Of a stretch of DNA of 6,455 bases, positions 1-4,699 are shown piece by piece; within the stretch, counting starts at the first letter, position 1; each line of letters starts with the position of its first letter. Position numbers and translations under genes: made by a program. The stretch is from Nitrospirota bacterium (GTDB lineage Bacteria; Nitrospirota; JACRHJ01), in assembly GCA_027328825.1 (NCBI GenBank), contig DAHWTK010000093.1:1-6455 (forward strand). The letters are read 5' to 3'. The notes under the pieces were generated by a model. It was not told the origin of the DNA and did no database searches. It was given only the letters and a program-made list of their open reading frames with translations.

Positions 1-836
1 AACTGCTTACCCGGGCTGTCCTTCCTGAGGCGGTACATAAGCCCAAGTTCCGTACCGATAATAAATTCCTCAGCGTTCGATTCCCTGCAATACTTTAGCA
101 TCCCGGACGTGGACGTTACGAAATCCGCCTTTTCCAGGACTTCCATCGGGCATTCCGGATGCGCGACAAGCAGGGCGTCCGGGTGCTCTGCTCTTGCGGC
201 AACTACGTCTTCAAGGCTTACCCGGTCGTGTATGTTGCAGAAACCGTCCCAGGCGATAATTTCCTTGCCCGTATTTTTCGCCGCCCAAGCGGCCAGGTTC
301 TTGTCCGGAACGCAGATTACACGCCTCGAATCCAGCGATTCCACGACCTTCACGACGTTGGCCGAGGTACAGCATATGTCGCTTTCGGCCTTTACCGCCG
401 CCGAGGTATTGACATAGCTTACCACGGGGATGCCGGGGTATTTTGCCTTTATGTCGCGCAGGCTGAAATCCTCCGGATAGGTATAGCAGAACTCTTTCCC
501 GGCGCCCGGGAAATGAGTGGAATAAAAACGCGGGCCGGAAACCGTGACCATATCGGCCATGGGGCATCCGGCCTCCGCCTCTGTTAAAAGCACGGTTTTA
601 TCGGGCGAGAGAATGCTTGCGGACTCCGCCATGAAATGGACTCCGGCAAAGACTATTACGTCATAGCCCGTCCCGGCGGCGATGCGCGAAAGTTCGAGGG
701 AGTCGCCGGTATAATCCGCAATCTCCTGCACCTCGTCCCGCTGGTAGTTATGCGCTAGGATTACGGCGTTTTTCTCGGACTTAAGCCTCAGTATTTTTTC
801 GGATATCTCTTTGAACTCAGGCGTGCCAATCAGCAA
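1..836 (-). CDS. nadA: Quinolinate synthase NadA (3' end cut by window edge)
   Basis: NadA condenses iminoaspartate with dihydroxyacetone phosphate to quinolinate in cytoplasmic de novo NAD synthesis, using a [4Fe-4S] cluster. About 278 residues are visible. Family landmarks in order are ILAHNYQRDEVQEIADYTGD (residues 26-45), FMAES (68-72), AGCPMADM with Cys91 (89-96), YVNTSAAVKAESDICCTSAN (141-160, Cys155/156), then CVPDKNLAAW, HPECPMEVLEKADF and GTELGLMYRLRKDSPGK just before the edge. Two of the three expected cluster cysteines are seen; the third normally lies in the missing C-terminal part of roughly 25-40 residues. Start: an in-frame TAA lies just upstream, there is no ATG, and the TTG at 836-834 has AAAGG (849-845) 8 nt before it; the TTG at 842 is too close to that site. 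Odd: compared with the usual short spacing between MVT and the next helix, there is an extra stretch of about 25 residues at roughly 99-124 (VSGPRFYSTHF...YTYPEDF). No nadB or nadC is visible. Confidence 0.95.
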   Translation of the reverse strand, partial: MLIGTPEFKEISEKILRLKSEKNAVILAHNYQRDEVQEIADYTGDSLELSRIAAGTGYDVIVFAGVHFMAESASILSPDKTVLLTEAEAGCPMADMVTVSGPRFYSTHFPGAGKEFCYTYPEDFSLRDIKAKYPGIPVVSYVNTSAAVKAESDICCTSANVVKVVESLDSRRVICVPDKNLAAWAAKNTGKEIIAWDGFCNIHDRVSLEDVVAARAEHPDALLVAHPECPMEVLEKADFVTSTSGMLKYCRESNAEEFIIGTELGLMYRLRKDSPGKQ

Positions 837-856
837 AATCAAAACCTTTCGTTAAC

Positions 857-915
857 TGTCATTCCCGCCCTCCGGCTTTTTAGCATGACCCAAGGCGGCT
901 TCAACGGGAATCCAG
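857..915. repeat. Small palindromic dispersed-type repeat (ATTCCCG...CGGGAAT)
   Basis: The ends TGTCATTCCCG (857-867) and CGGGAATCCAG (905-915) form an inverted repeat with a perfect 7-bp core, ATTCCCG/CGGGAAT, around a 37-nt middle. Read on the minus strand it begins CTGGATTCCCG and ends CGGGAATGACA, a signature I recognise from intergenic repeats present in many copies in several bacterial phyla. It lies 20 nt upstream of the nadA start, so it probably forms part of the nadA leader or promoter region. A weak minus-strand promoter-like pair, TTGAAG (904-899) and TAAAAA (882-877) with 16 nt between, falls inside it; I give that little weight. Only one copy is in this window, so the dispersed nature is inferred from its form. 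Confidence 0.6.
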
Positions 916-931
916 GAATTTTGAATCAGAA

Positions 932-978
932 CCGACACGCGGGTCGGCCCATACTTCAAAAATTTATTATATTGAAGT
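932..978. other. Two small hairpins downstream of the transglycosylase gene
   Basis: Two inverted repeats follow the minus-strand transglycosylase stop. ACTTCAA (953-959) pairs with TTGAAGT (972-978) across a 12-nt AT-rich loop, starting 6 nt after the stop codon. CCGAC (932-936) pairs with GTCGG (943-947) across 6 nt, extendable to 7 bp with one mismatch; on the minus strand it is followed by TTCTGATT, a poor U tract. Either could end the transglycosylase transcript, but neither is a textbook intrinsic terminator. Confidence 0.3.
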
Positions 979-983
979 TGACC

Positions 984-1787
984 TTACTCGGCAAGAGAAA
1001 TATCTTTGGCGGAGGACGAGACGGGAGTTTCCGTGAAGAGAATGGAGCCGTCTTTCATTTCGACTTTGTATATCGGCTTTGAATAACTCGTGCCGGTAAT
1101 CGGGTTTTTGGATAGCCGCATCACCTTTCGCACGTAGTTCCGCGTTTCGGGGATTGCCGGGACACACATGCCGTTACGGATAACCCTGCCCTGGCCGCAG
1201 TTGTATGCCGCAACGGATAGCTCCACGTCCCCATTGAAACAGTTCAGCAGGTAGCGCAGGTACCGCACGCCCCCGTCTATATTCTGGGCCGGGTCGAATA
1301 TCTTGCGGACACCCATGTCCGAGGCAGTGGCAGGCATAAGCTGCATAAGCCCGCGCGCGCCCTTCTGGGAGACGGCTGACGGGTTGAAGTCCGATTCCGT
1401 CTTTATAATCGACCTCACCAGGTTGGGATCCACGTCGTATTTCTCGCATTTTGCATTGATTATACCCGAGTAGGGAACATTTTCGGGCAACCCGACAGCC
1501 GCTTTGCGACTGATCTTTTTACACGGTTTAATATCGGGGATTTTTGCGATTTTTCTGACTGGCTTACTCGGCGCGACGGCCTGGATTTTCTTGGGGATTT
1601 TCGGTCTTTCCCTTACGACCGTTTCTATCTTCCTTTCGTCTGCCCTGGGGACGTTTGTGAAGACGATTACGCCCCTGCTGTTGACGTACTTATAGATGTT
1701 AGCGGAGGCTTTTGACGATGAAAAGAACTGCACGACCGTCAGAACGGCAATCAGGATAACGAGGATTTTAAAATTGAATCTCGGCAT
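984..1787 (-). CDS. Exported lytic transglycosylase (SLT/GEWL fold) with DUF4124-like N-terminus
   Basis: Predicted to cleave the MurNAc-GlcNAc bond of peptidoglycan in the periplasm with 1,6-anhydro product formation, as in the soluble lytic transglycosylase family. From the chosen start (267 aa) there is a signal peptide, MPRFNFKILVILIAVLTVV to KASA (cleavage near 29/30). A DUF4124-like strand pair IYKYVNSRGVIVFTNVP (31-47) follows, then a basic Pro/Lys linker (about 48-98). The catalytic domain spans about 105-225, with catalytic Glu131 in IKTESDFNPSAVSQKGA, then GLMQLMPATA (146-155) and AYNCGQGRV (194-202). A second motif IYKVEMKDGSILFTETP (239-255) closely mirrors the first. The frame can also start at an ATG at 1844, adding 19 residues, but that ATG has no Shine-Dalgarno sequence and the extra residues would spoil the signal peptide. 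The chosen ATG has only a weak GAG upstream. No lipobox, so it is a soluble or loosely attached periplasmic protein. Monocistronic, from the promoter at 1865-1893. Confidence 0.9.
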   Translation of the reverse strand: MPRFNFKILVILIAVLTVVQFFSSSKASANIYKYVNSRGVIVFTNVPRADERKIETVVRERPKIPKKIQAVAPSKPVRKIAKIPDIKPCKKISRKAAVGLPENVPYSGIINAKCEKYDVDPNLVRSIIKTESDFNPSAVSQKGARGLMQLMPATASDMGVRKIFDPAQNIDGGVRYLRYLLNCFNGDVELSVAAYNCGQGRVIRNGMCVPAIPETRNYVRKVMRLSKNPITGTSYSKPIYKVEMKDGSILFTETPVSSSAKDISLAE

Positions 1788-1864
1788 TATTCTCGTAAAA
1801 CTTCGGTGCGGCCTTAAGAAAAACGGCCTGAAACCTGTCCTCATTAAAAGAACAGCCCGAAATT

Positions 1865-1893
1865 TTTATATCAAAAAAAAGCAGGAAAGTCAA
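1865..1893 (-). promoter_or_regulatory. Sigma70-type promoter for the lytic transglycosylase
   Basis: On the minus strand, TTGACT (1893-1888) is followed after exactly 17 nt by TATAAA (1870-1865), close to consensus at both boxes with ideal spacing. Transcription would begin near 1858, giving a leader of about 70 nt to the preferred start at 1787 (about 14 nt to the ATG at 1844). Confidence 0.7.
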
Positions 1894-1919
1894 TAAAACC
1901 GGGACTATCCTGTAAAATT

Positions 1920-1935
1920 ATTAAAATGTTTTAAT
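1920..1935. promoter_or_regulatory. AT-rich 7+7 palindrome upstream of the transglycosylase promoter
   Basis: ATTAAAA (1920-1926) and TTTTAAT (1929-1935) are perfect inverted arms separated by TG. The site lies about 27 bp upstream of the -35 box of the promoter at 1865-1893, where an activator site or an UP-like element could act. Such AT-only palindromes also arise by chance in AT-rich intergenic DNA, so regulatory function is unproven. Confidence 0.3.
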
Positions 1936-1944
1936 AGATAACCC

Positions 1945-1969
1945 CATCCCGTAGGAGTGTGAGGGGATG
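1945..1969. repeat. Inverted repeat CATCCC...GGGATG in the intergenic region
   Basis: CATCCC (1945-1950) and GGGATG (1964-1969) are perfect 6-bp inverted arms around 13 nt. It sits between the ATPase stop (2027) and the transglycosylase promoter. On the minus strand the hairpin is followed by GGGTTAT, not a U tract, so it is not a clear terminator for the ATPase gene. The rest of 1936-2026 shows no gene. Confidence 0.3.
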
Positions 1970-2026
1970 ATTTAATCTCCTAATCTTTAATTTGAACGGG
2001 GAGGCCTAAGGCATGGAAATCTGTAA

Positions 2027-2842
2027 TTAAATGCTCCGCGCCTTTACCCGCGGGTCCGGTATGGGTATCGCGGCAAGGAGCGCTTTAGTATAAGGGTCTT
2101 TCGGGTTGTTATATACATCCTCCGCCGGGCCGGACTCCACTATCCTGCCCCGGTTCATCACCGCAACCTTGTCGCAGAAATAGCGGACGATGTTCAGGTC
2201 GTGCGCAATGAACAGGAAGGAAAGGGAAAATTCCTCCTGCAGGTCCTTGAGGAGGTTTAAGACCTGAGCCTGTATGGAGACGTCAAGCGCCGAGATGGGC
2301 TCGTCCGCGACAATCAGTTCCGGCTTTACCGAAAGTGCTCGCGCAATTCCGATTCTCTGCCTCTGGCCGCCGGAGAACTCGTGCGGATACTTCCCTGTCG
2401 CCTCCGGCCCGATACCGACCTTGCCCAGTATCTCAACCACGCGGTCCCTTAGTTCGCTCCCCTTGGCCAGGCCGTTTACGTACAGCGGCTCGCCGACGAT
2501 CTCGCCCACTTTCATCCGGGGGTTAAGCGAGGCAAAAGGGTCCTGGAATATTATCTGCATCCTGCGCCGGAGCTTGCGCAAACCTTCCCGGTCGGCCTTC
2601 AGCACATCCGTGCCGTCGAAGAGCACCGTTCCTTCCGTCGGCTCGATAAGACGCAGGACGCATCTGCCCGCCGTGGATTTTCCGGAGCCGGACTCGCCGA
2701 CAAGCCCCAGCACCTCCCCGCGGCCAACCTCAAAATCTATGCCGTCCACGGCTTTGACAACGGCCTTCTCGCCTAAGAAGCCCTTATGAACCGAAAAATG
2801 TTTTTTCAGTCCGCTTACTTTTAAAAGCTGCCCCATGACCAA
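2027..2842 (-). CDS. Peptide ABC transporter ATP-binding protein (OppF/DppF type)
   Basis: Cytoplasmic ATPase subunit of a peptide/nickel-class ABC importer. In its 271 residues it shows Walker A GESGSGKST (49-57), Q-loop FQDPFASLNP (99-108), signature FSGGQRQRIGIARAL (156-170), Walker B LIVADEP (176-182), D-loop SALD (184-187) and switch His214 in IAHDL. The linked Q-loop/DPFASLNP wording is typical of OppF/DppF rather than OppD/DppD. Start: the TTG at 2842 has AGAGG (2854-2850) 7 nt before it; the in-frame ATG at 2836 would sit 13 nt away, so TTG is preferred. It follows the binding-protein gene by 27 nt in the same direction and is surely cotranscribed. Odd: it stops at PIPDPRVKARSI, just where the family's C-terminal oligopeptide-transporter domain (oligo_HPY, with a Cys-rich motif) normally begins, and the DNA after the stop shows no continuation in the frame I checked. 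Permease genes and the partner ATPase are absent from the window. Confidence 0.93.
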   Translation of the reverse strand: MVMGQLLKVSGLKKHFSVHKGFLGEKAVVKAVDGIDFEVGRGEVLGLVGESGSGKSTAGRCVLRLIEPTEGTVLFDGTDVLKADREGLRKLRRRMQIIFQDPFASLNPRMKVGEIVGEPLYVNGLAKGSELRDRVVEILGKVGIGPEATGKYPHEFSGGQRQRIGIARALSVKPELIVADEPISALDVSIQAQVLNLLKDLQEEFSLSFLFIAHDLNIVRYFCDKVAVMNRGRIVESGPAEDVYNNPKDPYTKALLAAIPIPDPRVKARSI

Positions 2843-2849
2843 GCATTAT

Positions 2850-2854
2850 CCTCT
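2850..2854 (-). promoter_or_regulatory. Shine-Dalgarno AGAGG fixing a TTG start
   Basis: AGAGG lies 7 nt before TTG 2842 and 13 nt before ATG 2836, so spacing favours the TTG. A third candidate, an ATG at 2846, is out of frame with the ATPase. Confidence 0.55.
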
Positions 2855-2869
2855 AAAGACACCCGGCTG

Positions 2870-4582
2870 TCAATGGCTCACGCTGACTCCCAGTCCCTTG
2901 TCCGAATTAGATATGGGATAGAGCCTGTATCCACGCACCCTCGGCCCCAGCACTACGTAATCTTTCTTGTGCCAGAAAAATACCCACGGAGCCATCTCCA
3001 CCACCCGCGCCTGGGCACCTCTGTAAAGCTCCATGCGCTTTTTCGTATCCGGTTCGACCTGGGCCTGTGTTATCAGCGCGTCGAATTTTCTGTCCTGAAA
3101 ACGCGCGCGGTTGCCGGCAGGGCCGATATTGCCGCTATAAAAGACCGGATAGAGGAAGTTTTCCGGGTCGGGGTAATCCGCCTGCCAGGAAAGCCAGAAG
3201 AGGTCGGCGTCGCCGTTGTTTATCGCCTGCTTGAATGCGGACCACTCAAGCTGGACTATGGACGTTTTCACGCCGACATCGGCCAGATACTGCTGTATCA
3301 CCTCCACCATGTCGAGGGTCTCCTGCTCGTTCCCTATATAAATCTTAAGGCTTATCCCGTTTGGATATCCGGCCTCCTTCAGCAGACGTTTCGCCTCGGC
3401 GGGGTTATAATTATACGGGAAGTCCCCGTTTCCAGAAGGCACGGCGTTTAGCTTGTTGCCCTCCCCACCCGGGGGGGAAGGTGGCGCGTAGCGCCGGGTG
3501 GGGGCTGGATAACCCTCACCCCCCTGCCCCCCTCTCCCGCCTGCGGGCGAGGGGGAAGAGAAAAGCGAACCTCCGGTATGTGATGGCACCGGAAACAGGA
3601 AGTCCGGCACGGGGCCGCGCGCCAGCACGCCCCGGCCCTCGTAGACCGTCTCCAGGATGCGCTTTCTGTCTATCGCCATGGAGATTGCCCGTCGCACGCG
3701 GACATCATTTAGCGGCGTTTTCTGGCAATTCATCCCCAGATAATACGTATTCAGACCCACCTGGGATAGCAGTTTCTTATCCCACCTGGGGTCTTGCGAG
3801 TAACGCCGGAACTCCGGCGCGGGAACGTTCAGCGCGTCCAGGTTTCCCCGCTCGAACTCGGCCACGGCGGTCAGTTCCTCTGGTATTACGCGGTAGGTTA
3901 TGCCGGCCACATCTGGCGCGCCGCCGAAATATTTCGCGTTCGCCCTGAGTGTAATGCGGCTTCCGTGCTCCCATCGTTCGAGTATGAACGGGCCGGTGCC
4001 AACCGGATGGTCGGAGAAATGCGTCCCGTATCTTTCCACTTCTTCCTTCGGAACTACATATGCGCCGGGCATGGCGAGAAGCCCCAGAAAAGGCCCGAAC
4101 GGCGCGGAAAGCTCTATAATAAGCTTATGCGCATCGGGGGTTTTTATCCCGGAAACATCCGCGCATTTGCCGTTCATGAACCGCCTTGCCCCCTTTATCC
4201 TGTCGAAGAGCCATGTGCGCGGAGAGTTTGTCTTTGGGCTGAGCACGCGCTCGAAGGAAGTCTTAACGTCCGACGAAGTTAATTCTCGCCCGTTTGAGAA
4301 CTTTACGCCGCGCCGGATGTTAAATGTATAAATTTTGCCGTCCTTGCTTACGCTCCAGGAACTTGCCAGCCCCGGTATTATCCGTGCCTTGTCGTCATAG
4401 GATACAAGGCCGTCAAATATCTTGGCGGCGACTACCCCGCCCTGCACGTCCACAATATACGCCGGGTCGAGCGTCGTGGGGTCTTCGCTCAGCCGGAGGT
4501 GCAGATAGGAGCTTTTTTCGTGGGACGCGCAGGAGGAGAGAAAAAGGAAAGCGGAAAACAATATCAGAAATTTTTTAAACAT
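2870..4582 (-). CDS. Periplasmic peptide-binding lipoprotein (SBP_bac_5, OppA/DppA-like) with an in-frame repeat insertion
   Basis: Extracytoplasmic solute-binding component that captures peptides (or a related ligand) and delivers them to an ABC importer. 570 residues. The lipoprotein signal is MFKKFLILFSAFLFLSSC with lipobox LSSC and lipidated Cys18. Family landmarks are LSEDPTTLDPAYIVDVQGG, IFDGLVSYD, IIPGLASSWSVSKDGKIYTF, GVKFSNGRELTSSDVKTSFE, HPVGTGPFILERWEHGSRIT, VRRAISMAIDRKRILETVY, YNPAEAKRLLKEAGYPNGI and the C-terminal LFWLSWQADYPDPENFLYPV. Between GPVPDFLFPVPS and GNGDFPYNYNP, residues about 335-383 are a Gly/Pro/Ser-rich segment translated from a C/G-rich palindromic repeat (see 3443-3589). 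Without it the protein is about 521 residues, normal for the family. The frame stays open throughout, so the gene looks expressed rather than broken, but this is not proven. ATG 4582 has AAGAGGG (4599-4593) 10 nt upstream. It is the first gene of a two-gene unit with the ATPase. Ligand not predictable from sequence alone. Confidence 0.95.
   Translation of the reverse strand: MFKKFLILFSAFLFLSSCASHEKSSYLHLRLSEDPTTLDPAYIVDVQGGVVAAKIFDGLVSYDDKARIIPGLASSWSVSKDGKIYTFNIRRGVKFSNGRELTSSDVKTSFERVLSPKTNSPRTWLFDRIKGARRFMNGKCADVSGIKTPDAHKLIIELSAPFGPFLGLLAMPGAYVVPKEEVERYGTHFSDHPVGTGPFILERWEHGSRITLRANAKYFGGAPDVAGITYRVIPEELTAVAEFERGNLDALNVPAPEFRRYSQDPRWDKKLLSQVGLNTYYLGMNCQKTPLNDVRVRRAISMAIDRKRILETVYEGRGVLARGPVPDFLFPVPSHTGGSLFSSPSPAGGRGGQGGEGYPAPTRRYAPPSPPGGEGNKLNAVPSGNGDFPYNYNPAEAKRLLKEAGYPNGISLKIYIGNEQETLDMVEVIQQYLADVGVKTSIVQLEWSAFKQAINNGDADLFWLSWQADYPDPENFLYPVFYSGNIGPAGNRARFQDRKFDALITQAQVEPDTKKRMELYRGAQARVVEMAPWVFFWHKKDYVVLGPRVRGYRLYPISNSDKGLGVSVSH
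3443..3589. repeat. Compound palindromic repeat inserted in frame within the binding-protein gene
   Basis: A strongly C/G-rich block of about 147 bp (49 codons) with two hairpin modules. Module A: CCCCACCC (3463-3470) pairs with GGGTGGGG (3496-3503), enclosing GGCGC GTA GCGCC (3483-3495). Module B: CCCCCTC-T-CCCGC (3528-3540) pairs with GCGGG-C-GAGGGGG (3543-3555), 12 of 13 pairs, loop CT. The block is bounded by GAAGGCAC (3435-3442) and GATGGCAC (3582-3589), a 7/8 match that may be a target-site duplication. The CCCTCACCCC and CCCTCTCCCGC wording is known from small repeat elements dispersed in many bacterial genomes. Copy number cannot be judged from one window. The exact ends are uncertain by several bases. 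Confidence 0.75.
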
Positions 4583-4592
4583 TATTCATTAT

Positions 4593-4599
4593 CCCTCTT
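4593..4599 (-). promoter_or_regulatory. Shine-Dalgarno AAGAGGG of the binding-protein gene
   Basis: A strong AAGAGGG lies 10 nt before ATG 4582, slightly long but acceptable. An ATG at 4589, closer to the site, opens only a four-codon out-of-frame reading frame that ends at 4575, overlapping the true start. Confidence 0.5.
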
Positions 4600-4640
4600 C
4601 TTGCAATGGGGGGGACGGGAAGGGTAACGGCCTGTCTCTT

Positions 4641-4669
4641 TTGACAAACAACGATATGCATGTTATAAA
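4641..4669 (+). promoter_or_regulatory. Consensus sigma70 promoter for the methyltransferase
   Basis: TTGACA (4641-4646, perfect -35) and TATAAA (4664-4669, one mismatch from consensus) are exactly 17 nt apart. Transcription would start near 4676, about 24 nt before the ATG at 4700. Confidence 0.75.
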
Positions 4670-4690
4670 TTAACAAAACTTATAACAAAA
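4662..4690. promoter_or_regulatory. Candidate operator: inverted GTTATAA/TTATAAC and direct TAACAAAA repeats
   Basis: GTTATAA (4662-4668) and TTATAAC (4680-4686) are perfect inverted arms, 18 bp apart start to start. The octamer TAACAAAA occurs at 4671-4678 and again at 4683-4690. Together they cover the -10 box, the start site and the leader of the methyltransferase promoter, where a repressor would block it. The inverted arms also supply a TATAAC -10-like box on the minus strand (4667-4662) for the divergent binding-protein gene, though no good -35 box accompanies it. Function is inferred from position and symmetry only. Confidence 0.35.
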
Positions 4691-4699
4691 GATTTCATC

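Noticed and set aside
211..567. A 118-residue minus-strand frame overlapping nadA
   Set aside because: It lies in another frame of the same strand as the clearly conserved NadA sequence and has no recognisable features.
1504..1695. A hydrophobic 63-residue + strand frame resembling a membrane peptide
   Set aside because: It is the antisense of the basic Pro/Lys linker of the transglycosylase; the hydrophobicity follows from complementing Lys/Arg codons. No ribosome site or promoter supports it.
1788..1844. N-terminal extension of the transglycosylase from the ATG at 1844
   Set aside because: No Shine-Dalgarno precedes it, and the 19 added residues place Arg/Pro-rich sequence before a clean signal peptide; the shorter start is more likely although the longer one is not excluded.
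3443..3589. Reading the C/G-rich block as a CRISPR array or as an intrinsic terminator
   Set aside because: There are no regularly spaced direct repeats, and the hairpins lack a U tract and lie inside an open frame.
3361..3948. A long + strand frame across the repeat in the binding-protein gene
   Set aside because: It is antisense to a confidently identified conserved protein; long shadows are expected in GC-rich DNA and its composition is Pro/Arg-rich with no domain pattern.
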